Source: Chiua virens
Lineage: Eukaryota > Basidiomycota > Agaricomycetes > Boletales > Boletaceae
Reading direction: 5' to 3'
NCBI GenBank assembly: GCA_019787685.1
Contig: JAHNUO010000003.1
Coordinates: 1,116,001-1,180,000 of the forward strand
Length of the DNA stretch: 64,000 bases
In this document: positions 22,070 to 32,721 of the stretch, piece after piece
Layout of the letters: each line of letters begins with the position of its first letter
Position numbering within the stretch: position 1 is the stretch's first letter
Made by a program: the position numbers and the translations under genes
Notes under the pieces: generated by a model
The model's database searches: none
The model's input: the letters and a program-made list of their open reading frames with translations, nothing else
What the model was told of the DNA's origin: nothing

Positions 22070-23216
22070 ATGAGTTCTGCAAGGGAGCCCAGAGATTGCC
22101 CATACCTCCGCTCCACTGGACCAAGATTATATCAAAAAGATGCAGAAGAGGTCTGTAGGGCTTTTGGGAAGAAATCTTCAAAATCACCCATGTTATCAAA
22201 AAGAAAATCAAGGACTATCTTCAAGTTAAAGCAAGGTATTGCAATAGATAAGGAATGGAATGAAAACCTGGTAAGCCTCTCCATGCATTACCTGCTACTT
22301 GGATTTTCATTTACTCCAGGAACATGTTCATGAGCTCTTCAAAGAGGCCTTCGCACCACCTCAGATGACGACTTTTTTCTTATTCCCAGGGTTTCTTATC
22401 AACAAGTTCAGGCATTCAAGAATGGTAGTATAGGTCCTGATCCTGATAACTTGAAGTGGGACTACAAGTGACCAGTTACATCCGATTGGAATAAGGCTGT
22501 CATCTCCCACTTAGTTCAGCAGCTCAAGCAAATGAAGTGTAATGAACAGTGGTCAATAGAACCAAGATCCGATGAATATTGGGTCAATGCTATCAGTCAG
22601 AAATTTGGCCATATCAAAACCCAATTGTCAACTAGGAAGCCATGTATCCTTGACAATTCTATTGAAACAGAGCAGGAGATCTCCACCAGGTTAGTCAGGG
22701 ACAAAGAACTCAGGTTACAGAAGGGTCAGAAGGATGGGTGAAGGTTCAGTATAAGTTTTACTCCTTTGTTGCTAATCCTTCATATCCTAATTCATATAAG
22801 AAATACTGGCATTGTTATGGTATTACCAAAACTCTGGTGGAACTAAAGACAGAAATGGGTAATGATGATGCTGTGGTATGGAAATTCCTATTCAACATCA
22901 TGGAGATGCTTGGCACAGATGGAATAAGCTCTAATGAGAGTGGCAATGAAGACATGGAGTATTTCACACTCATATGATGCCTTGGAGGAGGGATATCAAG
23001 AAGGAACTAAACATCATCAACACTCAGTGTTTGCAAGAGAGGCAGATTTTCTCTCCTAGGGGGGCAAAGGTTACAAAACACACTTATAGCAGTAATCTAT
23101 CCTTGCATCCTCTGCTTGATGGCTTATCCCAATTGTTCTATGATATTCAGTGGCTTGGTGAAAATCCAGATGTGTCATCTGATGAAATATTCCCCTGGAT
23201 GTATGTTGCCACTAGA
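22070..23216 (+). pseudogene. Agaricomycete repeat-associated hypothetical protein
   Basis: Exons between splice-like sites (donor GTAAGC near 22271, acceptor CCCAG near 22390) read VTSDWNKAVISHLVQQLKQM, DEYWVNAISQKFGHIKTQLS, TEQEISTRLVRDKELRLQ. After a stop and a frame change they continue VELKTEMGNDDAVVWKFLFN, SSNESGNEDMEYF, MPWRRDIKKELNIINTQCL, RQIFSPRGAKVTKHTY and LDGLSQLFYDIQWL. This series (SS-E-S-acidic, then PWRRDI) is familiar from uncharacterised Agaricomycete proteins, often near transposons. The function is unknown. The gene is broken by a stop near 22470 and at least two frame changes. Confidence 0.55.
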
Positions 23217-24940
23217 TAGACTTGTATATGAGGTAGCAACATGAATGTAATTGTACTCCTTATTCAAAGTCTGACTTGCAGTACCCACTTATCAAAACAT
23301 AAGAAGTGGACTATGGTCACCTGTTGATTACCCCCTTATTGCCCTCTTATCGGGTATTTACTTTTAAGGAGGCTTAAAATAAAAACTTTTGATATTGCTT
23401 TTAAGGAGAATAAAATATATTATTTTGATGATCTTATCATTTCGCTCATAATAATTTTTAGTCAATTGTACTGTAGAACCATCAAAATAAAATATGTTAG
23501 GCATAGTATTAGAAGATTATCTTATTATGGACATTTTGGATAACAGAACAGATTTTCTTTTGTTTCCCTCAAAATTTCCCACAACAGTTATACTTGTGAG
23601 GAACATTTTGAACTGTCCAAAAATAAAATATATTACAGGCCCCATAATAGAATTGTAAGATATAATATGTTGAATTACATTCTCAATTACATAAAAACAG
23701 CCTCAAAATGTTGAAAACCCTGATGTGGTATGATCAATTCATCGGTCACCAGTCACGCATCACAGGACCATCTGAGGAGCACCACGGTGTCACCATAAAT
23801 GTAAAATATACATGTAATAGCAACAGCACTGCTATGTCACACCTCATAGGCTACTCTGGCACTTACCCCAGCACTCAGCAATTACTTAACCACATGTAAT
23901 GAGCAAAAGACCTTCAGCCTGATCATGTGATGACTGATGTGATGTGATGTAGATTAGATAGCTAAATGGTGGATAAACCTTATCATCTAACACTAGTAAC
24001 ACTACACATCCAGCACCACTGCCATGCCTGCAGTGCGGCTATCTCCCATGGTCACAACACACTTCTACTCACTGTCACTGTCAATGACAACAACATTGGC
24101 AGCATATCTCCTCCAAAAATGGGTATTTTTTAACATGGTTTTTTAATACTTGCTATTTATGTATGCCTTTGTCACATGATATATATACTTCAAAAATGCT
24201 ATATAGTAATTTTAAGTACTTGGGAAGTGTTGTACCCATTTGGAGAGTGCTGATATTGTAGTTCTGCAGGCAGAGTTCAACATGATGTGAGTGCATGGAC
24301 CATCTTTTGCTAGCAAGCACTGCAAATGCAGCAGAGTTTTAACACTATCCTGTTGAATCCCCTTATTATTGCTGTTGTTCTTGATAGTGATGGTGACAGC
24401 TGCATGCCTGCCTGTCCTTTCCCCAATATCCTGCCTGTCCTTTCCCAATGTCTTACCCACCTTGACACCCAGTTCTCTCTCCTGTTTCCCTTGGTTCATG
24501 ACAGCAACAGAGATGTGCCCTGGCCCTCCTTATCCTCTGGTGTTCTTCCTGTTTCAATGTTCAGTTCTTTATCTTCACCTCACCCTTCCTAATTTAGTTG
24601 TTTGAGAAAGGGTCTTGATGGTTCTGGGTGGAGGTGATGAGTGCCATAAGGCTTCTCTATTCTCCTCTTGTGTTCTGCCTGCTCCAGCATTTGTCTCCAT
24701 TGTTTCTCTATCCCATGGTGCTCCCTGGTTTTGTGGTCACCTCTGATTAGATGAGTCAAGCCTTGCTACTTATTCTTAACCTGTTAACTATGATACTGCA
24801 TTTTTGAGTGCCTATCTTGATGTCTGGGCAAGCCAAGTCTATCACTTTTCACCATGGCCTTGCAATTCTCTGGTGTCCAGAGAATGGTTGATGCCTTGCT
24901 TGCATTGGCATTCCCTCTTAGTATCCTTACCACCCCACTT
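23217..24940. other. Gap with AT-rich palindromic patch
   Basis: 23340-23720 is very AT-rich and has related blocks AATAAAATATATTATTTTGA, CATCAAAATAAAATATG and AAAATAAAATATATTAC, partly inverted, as in a MITE. 23720-24200 shows nothing. 24212-24499 has an open minus frame of 95 codons without a known domain. 24500-24940 shows nothing. Confidence 0.35.
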
Positions 24941-25260
24941 TCTGCTAGCCCCATTAAGGTATGTATGTTGTGGGTAATCCAGGTGGGTAGTGAGTGTGGG
25001 TGTCATGTGAGTATGGCTGTGGGTATGGCTGTGCTGCTGATTTGAAATGACCTCTGAACTTGGGCCCAAAGTGTTTCAAGCTTACTGTAAAGTAAAAGAC
25101 CCATGGATGAAACCCACCATGGGTATACCCATGGGTCAAATTTTTCGAACTCATGCAAATACCCACACCCATGGTGTGGGTGGGGATATCACCCAGGGCA
25201 CCCATTGGTCTACCCATGACAATCCTTAGGCCCCATTCACCATGGTATTTGTGTGTCACT
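24941..25260. repeat. GGGTA-rich repeat patch
   Basis: Contains GTGGGTAATCCAGGTGGGTA, ACCATGGGTATACCCATGGG and CCACACCCATGGTGTGGG, alternating direct and inverted GGGTA motifs like those around 19200, 20000 and 33650. No coding content. Confidence 0.5.
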
Positions 25261-25376
25261 CCCCAGTTCTGTTGTCACTTCATTTGAGCTATCCATTCAA
25301 TTGCATCTTTAGTACTTGAATGATGTATGTCACAATGTTATATTATGATTGTTTGACAATGATCAATGATAGTTAA

Positions 25377-25700
25377 CTACTCTGTACTGCTGTTGCTGTC
25401 ATTATCACTGATGATATTGTTGTTCTGTTTGCTGCTCAATCCTGAATGATGTTTATGTGACTTATACATGATCTTATCATGTGCCTGACATGCCTTGTTG
25501 TCAGTGATCTGTATGGCAAGCTGTGCTGGAGTGAATTTAACCCATTTGCATTGGTCAGCCTTAAGTGCAGTGAGCAATTGTTTGAGGTGAACATGACCCA
25601 ATTTTCCTGGATTTGTAATTATTGAATTTCTTCCTATCATGTAGTCTATTCTGATTACATAATCACTTACCATATTAAGCTTTGCAACTGTCTTTGTCAC
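25377..25700 (-). CDS. Uncharacterised 107-codon ORF
   Basis: Open frame with mixed, protein-like composition (KLNMVSDYVIRIDYMIGRNS, VKFTPAQLAIQITDNKACQA) and an Asn/Ser-rich end (NNIISDNDSNSSTE). No motif recognised and no visible neighbours to pair it with. It may be a fragment of a larger gene or chance. Confidence 0.25.
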   Translation of the reverse strand: MTKTVAKLNMVSDYVIRIDYMIGRNSIITNPGKLGHVHLKQLLTALKADQCKWVKFTPAQLAIQITDNKACQAHDKIMYKSHKHHSGLSSKQNNNIISDNDSNSSTE

Positions 25701-25784
25701 ACCTCAGTTGGCTGCTATACAGTCAGTCTACTGAGTACTATGCTTTCTATAGGTTATAAGCCCTGGCTTCTCATAACTAATCCA

Positions 25785-26006
25785 AAGTTAAAAAAGCTTT
25801 CCTACTTGCATTGAGAATGTCTACCATACTCTGAGATGACTTGAAGCTCATGAGGTTGGATGCTACTGGGAAGAATTGGCCAGTTTGGAAGACCAAGCTG
25901 CCAGTGGAACATGCCCTGGGTGTCAAATGGCTGAAGAAATATCTCTTTGGCACAGCAATATCCCCAGTAAATCCCACAGACTCACATTCACCAGCATGGA
26001 TACCAA
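25785..26006 (+). pseudogene. Possible copia gag (UBN2-like) fragment
   Basis: After a stop the frame reads DDLKLMRLDATGKNWPVWK, KLPVEHALGVKWLKKYLFG, TAISPVNPTDS, which resembles the start of Ty1/copia gag (a K-L--TG-N---WK pattern). It is cut at 26007 by a family F element; nothing clear continues it at 26784. Confidence 0.35.
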
Positions 26007-26783
26007 TAGTGTTTTAAGGTCCAGTTGCAGGACTGGTCAAAAACTGCAACTGGACTGAACTAGACTGCTTAGGACTGGTCCAGGGTGGTCCTAGTCTTGG
26101 TACTTTAGAAAAAGAAGTGGTCCTGGTCTTTCAAAATTTGAGAAAAATGACAAGCCCAGTCCTGGACTGGTTGCAACTGGTCTTTTTGGAAGACTGATAT
26201 TGGCCCAGTGTCCCCCCACTCAGGAATACTTTCCATAATTTTTGCAGTATTTTAGATAATTATTTGGAATTTCTACAACCAAAATTGAGTGTATACCCCC
26301 TAAATATGATATCCAACCTAGAAATGGCTATACCTTGGCCATTTATGGACTGATTCTCACTATCATTGGACCCACAGCACACTAGGGGTCTACTCCACAT
26401 TACATACACTGATGACAAAGCGTGGTTCATGTGAATATACCTATCTCAATTGTGATCTCTATTGCAGATGAGTAGATAACCCCTGTAGATAACATGTGAT
26501 GCAAAAATGATCATATCTCGGTCATTTCTGGACCAATTTCCACGAAGATTGGATGCCAAGAAAGGCAAGAATCTAATCTAAATTCAGTACACTGATGCTT
26601 AAGCCGGTCTTTGTGAAACACCGGTCCTAACTGGTCCTACAAAAGTTGTTAAAGTTGTTAGGACCGGTTTTTTGCGGTTTTGGTCTGGTCCTACCGCTTT
26701 TGGAAGCTTACTAAGACCAGTCTTGGTCCGGTTGCCTCATTTGGACCATGAAAAACTGGACCAGACCAGACTTTAAAACACTA
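26007..26783. mobile_element. Family F TIR element (copy F1)
   Basis: Bounded by TAGTGTTTTAAGGTCCAGT and AGACTTTAAAACACTA, giving inverted ends that include a TA target. The interior is packed with GGACC/GGTCC and AACTGG/CCAGTT motifs near both ends and has no coding capacity. Total 777 bp including TAs. Related copies: 42749-43251, 45828-46225, 51915-52587. Confidence 0.8.
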
Positions 26784-27225
26784 GGCATAACATTCAAGTT
26801 TGGATTCACAATTGACTCCTCATATCACAATGGCTCACCAGACTCAATGCAGAGGCCATTCCAGAGGCGATAGTACCATAGTTGGCACAGCACTATTCAA
26901 GGCCATGACAAGGGGCCGTAATGGTTGTCATGGACATGGATGTGGATGCAGCCAAGACCCTGCCACTGCTGTCACACCAGGCTATTTTGACCATGGGTTA
27001 CAAGCCCTACTTCTGAGGAACCCATTCATCCAACTTCCTCCTCCAACCCCCCACCCAATCCTAATGCTTGCCGTTGTGCTACTGTTGAAAGCAAGGATAA
27101 AAACTTTAACCTTGATGATATGTATCTCTAGATCTGACGCATTGGACCAGGATGTGCAGTCTTAGCCTCAGGTTGCTCTGCATGCAGCCTGTCCCACAAC
27201 AAGAGTCATGAATGAACCAGAACTA
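26784..27225. other. Gap, no gene recognised
   Basis: A 121-codon ORF starts at 26800 but shows no domain and uneven composition. Possibly a remnant of the element interrupted by F1. Confidence 0.3.
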
Positions 27226-27440
27226 CAGTGAGCAACAAAACTGATACAATGTTTGTAGCATTTTGATTGAAGCATGAATATTGAGAGCCCTGTTGATGCT
27301 AGACCCCCTAACCTAGATATCATTGGAAAGCCCTGATCAAGGGCTTTCTAATGGTATATGGGTTTATTATGTAATTCTTACTATATTGGGAAATATTTTG
27401 AAATTGGTGTGAGGTACTCATTGCATCAGTTTTGTTGCTG
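27226..27440. repeat. Left terminal inverted repeat of Tc1/mariner element 2
   Basis: The outer end is CAGTGAGCAACAAAACTGAT. The inner end is CATTGCATCAGTTTTGTTGC followed by TG, an inverted near-copy. A hairpin AAAGCCCT-GATCA-AGGGCTTT sits at 27327-27347. Confidence 0.9.
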
Positions 27441-27551
27441 ACACTCTAAAGTATTCAAAATGCATATTGCAAGTGGTTATTACATAAGCAATGGATAATG
27501 TGCATGCAATAAGTTCAACATGATACAAACACACACACACACACTATCACT

Positions 27552-28592
27552 TTGTCCACAACCATCATCATAAAAGCTCTCTCAGTTGACCAAACTCATC
27601 ATATCATCTTTCTCTTGGAATTGGGACAATCAACCCATCAAATTGCTCAATCTACTGGTCTTAACCAATCTACTATTAGTAGACTCAGGTCCAAACATCT
27701 TCCCAACCTACCCAAAGCCTCTGGTGGTCATCTTTTTATTATTTCTCCTACTGATATATGTCATGCTATTCATCTTATTGGATCTAGGAAGGCTGAGAAT
27801 GCAGTTCAGGTGACCAAAACACTTCAAGAAGTGAAGAACCATTTTATCTCCCCCTAGACCATCTGCCGCCACTTGAAGAAAACTGGTATGAAGGCTGTAG
27901 TGAAGCAAAAACACCCTCTTCTTGCCCAGCATCATAGGAGAGCAAGGATGGACTTTGCTCTAAGCTATCAGCATTGGACTGTTGAGGACTAGAAGCAAGT
28001 TATATGGTCAGATGAGACCAAAATTAATTGCATTGGGTCAGATGGCAGGAAATGGGCATGGAAAAGGGCAAGAGAGGGTCTTAGTGACAGGATTGTGGAG
28101 GGAACAGTTAAGTTTGGGGAAGGATCAGTGATGCTATGGGGCTGTATGACCTGGGAAGGTGTTGGAATGGCTTGCAAGATTGATGGTAAGATGGATGCTG
28201 ATCTCTATGTGCAGATTTTTGAGGATGAACTCCAACAAACTCTGGTGGATTATGGATTTTCCCCAGAAGACATTATTTTCCAGCAGGATAATGACCCCAA
28301 GCACACCAGTAGGAAGGCTAGGGAGTGGCTTGATGACCATGAATTTGAGGTCATGGTATGGCCTGCTCAGTCTCCAGACCTTAATCCTATAGAACATCTA
28401 TGGTTTCTCCTCAAAAGAAGACTTGCAGTATCCTGAGCCAGCTAAGGGGATATTGGAACTTTGGGAGAGGATTGAAGTGGGATTGTATAAGATTGGGGTG
28501 GAGGAGTGTCAGAGATTGATTAAGAGCATGCCTAGAAGAGTTCAGGAGGTCATCAAGGCCAAAGGAGGATACACTTCATACTCATTTGTGAT
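27552..28592 (+). pseudogene. Tc1-like DD34E transposase, stops and frameshift
   Basis: Homologous to the transposase at 6211-7227. ATG at 27552 is followed by LLELGQSTHQIAQSTGLNQS, the helix-turn-helix region. TAG at 27855-27857 replaces the CAG of element 1, and a second TAG near 27991 replaces TGG just before KQVIWSDETK. The catalytic residues D (WSDETK), D (FQQDNDPKHTS) and E (DLNPIEHLW) are all kept with 34-residue spacing. A one-base-type shift near 28428 moves the end (YPEPAKG...MPRRVQEVIKAKGGYTS) to another frame, and the original stop codon is lost. Confidence 0.92.
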
Positions 28593-28602
28593 ACTCTTAT
28601 AC

Positions 28603-28817
28603 CAGCAACAAAACTGATACAATGAGTACCTCATACCAATTCCAAAATATTTCCCAACATAGTAAGAATTACATAATAAGCCCATATACCATTGGAAAGC
28701 CCTTGATCAAGGCTTTCCAATGATATCTAGGTTAGGGGGTCTAGCATTAACAGGGCTCTCAATATTCATGCTTCAATCAAAATGCTACAAATATTGCATC
28801 AGTTTTGTTGCTCACTG
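28603..28817. repeat. Right terminal inverted repeat of Tc1/mariner element 2
   Basis: Pairs with 27226-27440, ends TTGTTGCTCACTG and has the same internal hairpin. Confidence 0.9.
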
Positions 28818-28889
28818 TACCTCATCCATCTACTGATCCTATCAATCAAACTGCTGGATGATTGATGGCTTTAACTACTGACAATATTT

Positions 28890-31310
28890 AATATTTCTTT
28901 TCACGAGAGAAAGGGAAAGATCAGTACTGCATTAAATACAAGTGAGTTGTTTATCACTTGAGCCCCAAAGCCTGTATCATCATATACTTATGCTAATCAT
29001 TTGACCAGAGAGAAATACAACAAAGATCCTTCCACTTGGAATGAGAAGTATAGGAAGCCAGCATGTGGGGTCCATTCTGCTCATAACTTTTACTATAGCT
29101 CAACTACTGCCACCAGTACTCTTTGCAAGCATCTTAACAGCTGGCTATATAATATTGGCTCAAGAACACTTGTGGACACCTCAACTCCCCACTGTATCCT
29201 ATGCAGTAGAGTGAGGCTATACTCTTGCTGACCTGGAAGTTCTCATTTGTGATGGGGTAGCCATCACAAACCTTCCACTCTGTGTTGCTGAAAATCCCAA
29301 TACTGACCCAACTGGACAAGCAACAATACCCTTGTACTCAAAAGATATCTTGTCTTACTCATTGTTGCTTGTGACCTAGTAAGATATACTTGATTTTCTA
29401 TTCACTTCATTACTAATATGTGTAGCCTTTGAACCTAGTTGAACATGCTGAGTTTCATAACCTTCTCCTTTGTCCAGATCTCCAGGACCAGCACATTCCT
29501 TGATATACAAAGCTTTATTTGCTTATCATCTCAGTGTGGCAGGATTCCTTTGTTGCATTGAAGTCAGACATGGATGTAAGTACTTCCATTCGCTCACTCC
29601 ATCTTGTCTGGACCACATGATGATATAACCATGCAGAAATTGCTTGGCACCATTTCCTTCATAGCCAATATATGAGGGGACAAAACATTATGACCATTCA
29701 TTGCACTAACAGCGCACTGGATTGCAGTTGATGAGAAGACTGGTGGCCTACAGCTCAAATCAGCCTTGGTTGGTGTTTATCATATATGTGGGAATCACAC
29801 TGGTCTTGTCCTTGCTTGGGCCATCCTCTACCTCCTTGACAGGACCAAAGTTATATTGAATGTATGATCCCATTGAGCAAGTTCATCAGCACATACTGAG
29901 TATTAACACCCTAGCTCAGCTGGTTTACCCTAGACAATGCATCAAATAACAAGACCATGATGACAGCACTCAGCAAGATTTTGGCAGAATGTTGCATTTT
30001 ATTCCATGCGACCAACCAGCACATTATGTGTTTTTCTCACATTATCAACTTATGCACTGAAGATGTCATCTGCACATTCAACAAGATCAACCTAGCCAAA
30101 CTTGACATGATGTTCACTGACCTGTTTGATGATCCAACTGAAAAGAATAAGTTTATGGCTACTGTTGCCAAATAGCCAATTGACGTCAGGCAGGAGATTG
30201 TCTGTAGCATCCATTTCTCTGGCCTGCATCATGACCAGTTCTCTGATATCATCACATCTAGAAATGAGAAGGGTTGGTTCCATGGTCCGTCTGGAAAGTT
30301 GATCCAAGTACCATAGAAGGAACTTCTACATGATGTCACAACTCAGTGGGATTCAACTTATTTTATGATCAATTGGCTGAGAGCTATGTGTCTGGTAAGT
30401 CCATACTCTCATTGTGATTGTTGCATCTGCCTGGACACTCATAGATTTCCACATAGCCAATCAATCACTTTCTTGTTATTAACAATGACTTGAACCATGT
30501 CAAGTTGAACAATACTGAGTGGACCATTTTGAGGGACTATGAGATAGTCTTGGAGGTACATTTCTGTATTGCAAACAATTTACTTATTAATTAGTGCTAA
30601 TCATAACCTACAGATACCCCACAATATTCAGCAAACTGCATCACATGAATTGCTTCCATGACTGGGAACATATATGCCATCTTTTGAGTTTTTTATGAGA
30701 GCTTGGGGGAAATTGGAGAATAACCAACACCACCTTCAGCCATTCCTCAAGCCTGGACTTGCCAAAGCTCAGGTGTACTACATCAGTATAGAGAATAGTC
30801 CAGTATACCTGATTGCAATGTGTAAGTCTCTGTTTTTGCCACCTACTGTTGTCTTCTCATCTGTGGCCATGCCTTGCAGTTGTTGATCCATCTGTGAAAT
30901 TGAATTGGGTATCAAAACACTGGGATGATGGGAGTAAAACGACTGTACACAATAATATTCTATAGCTGGTACATGCAGTCAACTTGCAACTCTACCTGGC
31001 AGGAAGCTGACTACAGTCTATCATTTACCTATCAGATAATTGATTATTGCTTGACCAAGATGTCACAGCAAGCTACAGAGCAGGTCCATCCATCACAACC
31101 AGCTTTCCTCCCAACATTTGCCCACTGAATATGCAGTGCCCTCATTTTCTCCTGGTGAATAGGGTTTGTGTCACATCTGAGTCTCCATAAGCCTGTGGAT
31201 ATCAACATAGACATTGGCATAGATGTCGTGTTTGAATGTGACTTTCTTCCCTTTGATGATGACTTTATCAAGTGCAAGCTTAACCTAAACTTGGTTGGTC
31301 AGTGTGATTT
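28890..31310 (+). pseudogene. hAT-family transposase
   Basis: A BED-like start (REKYNKDPSTWNEKYRKPAC, then STLCKHLNSW) is followed by VAITNLPLCVAENPNTDPTG, then TAHWIAVDEKTGGLQLKSAL and ALVGVYHICGNHTGLVLAWA ending at a GTATGA donor near 29862. The next exon has TLDNASNN and the hAT signature CFSHIINLCTEDVI. Then come LHDVTTQWDSTYFMINWLRA, PSFEFFMRAWGKLENNQHHL, GLAKAQVYYISIENSPVYLI and LNWVSKHWDD. Stops occur at many points. hAT enzymes are cut-and-paste transposases of the RNase H fold, with a dimerisation region at the end; I see no clear copy of that C-terminal region. Terminal repeats of the element were not found. Confidence 0.78.
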
Positions 31311-32129
31311 AAAAAGCGGGTAGAAATACATTATGATGGTAGCTGCAAGTGCAACAGCAGCATGAGAACATTGCCTCTGAAGACTTTGGGGAACAAGCTA
31401 CCCATGGAGTTTGATCCAGTGCAGAAAAAGTCAATAATAAGGCTGGAAAGTGCAGGAAGTGCAAGGTTGTTCATGTGATCCTGTGGGACTGTTAGTTTTC
31501 AATTATTGGGTATCTATCACTCACCTTCTCATCTACTTTATGTTTCAAAAATGCTCCTTGATCCAGGAGCCCCTTTGCAATGCAAGTGTTAACAGCACAT
31601 CAATTCTCTGAGTCCCATTCATAGTGTTCACAAACTAAGACATGTGCCTTCTTTTTAAGAGATGAATGCCAATTGCCAACATTGTCCTAGAGCTAAGATC
31701 ACATCAGAAATCCATATGTGTCAATAACATGCTGAATGCTTATGAGCTTAGTAATCTTTGCCAGATATTGTGGCCACCATCCTTGTAGCCATAACAGTCA
31801 ATCTCAGACAATATTGTAGTTTTCATTCACCCTCTAGTATGACCAACCCTTGGTTGTGGTGCTCAGTAATTGCTTCGTTCATGTATTTGCTGGCCTTGAC
31901 ATTGAACTGCAGGTAAAGGGGAAATGAATTAATGGAGCTGAGATCACAGTGGGAGATTTGTTTGGCCCATTCAATAATGTCATAAAAGCTAGGGGGATAA
32001 AAGTTTAGTTGGGATGGATCCCCATTCTCTGACTAATTGCCAGACATGGTCCTTAGTAAGCAGAATTTAGAGTTAGCATGAGATGGGAAGGCAGCCACAG
32101 TACAACTCAAAAGATCTGCAGGGGCCTCT
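31311..32129. other. Gap, no gene recognised
   Basis: Only short frames. No repeat boundary found up to the target duplication CCTCT at 32125-32129. Confidence 0.4.
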
Positions 32130-32716
32130 TGTCATATACCACTCCATTCTCCATTCCTCCAGATACAACTCCAACTCTCTTAGATGATAACTCTGGGTCA
32201 ATCTTCCTCAGGACACAACTCTGTGACCCCAGACTTCTGTTACGTATATATGTTTCCCTTTTCGTTTTAGTATATAACCTATGTCTCGCTTATGAGCACA
32301 GCTCCAGCTTCCTTAGTACCCAACTTACCTCTGGTTATCTACTTTCCTGATCTCCCATCTTACTCAGAATTAGTCATTCTCCATTTCTCTGTATTATTCA
32401 TCTCCTTACTCTGTGACTAATCATTATGTTTCCTCCAAGTATATAAGCCATAGTTACTTCAATTGTAACTTCAGTCTGAATATTAGTTTATTTGTACAAC
32501 TCACTCTGAACCCTCTGAGAAGACCTTGACAGTATTTACTCTGCTTAACTCCACTTTATGTGTTAAATCTTATATCTACCTTCATTCTCTGCATGTCCAA
32601 AATACAGGGACAGACTGTGACAAGGGCACACCACATACAATGAAGCCAAGTCCTGTCTAACACTACAACTCTGGAGATCCAGAGTTGGCTACCTCCGAGT
32701 CACACGGTCTCTAACA
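32130..32716 (+). mobile_element. Solo LTR, family B (copy B3)
   Basis: 587 bp, TGTCATATACC...CTAACA, with perfect duplication CCTCT (32125-32129 and 32717-32721). It contains the TATA-like AAGTATATAAGCC and is strongly CpG-depleted compared with B2. Confidence 0.9.
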
Positions 32717-32721
32717 CCTCT

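Larger units (their letters stand above)
27226..28817 (+). mobile_element. Tc1/mariner element 2, 1592 bp
   Basis: Flanked by TA (27224-27225 and 28818-28819), with inverted repeats of about 215 bp (27226-27440 and 28603-28817) starting CAGTGAGCAACAAAAC. It has the same length and layout as element 1, but the inner sequence of the terminal repeats is unrelated. It carries one transposase pseudogene on the plus strand. An (AC)n run of about 17 bp lies at 27528-27544 upstream of the ORF. Confidence 0.93.
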
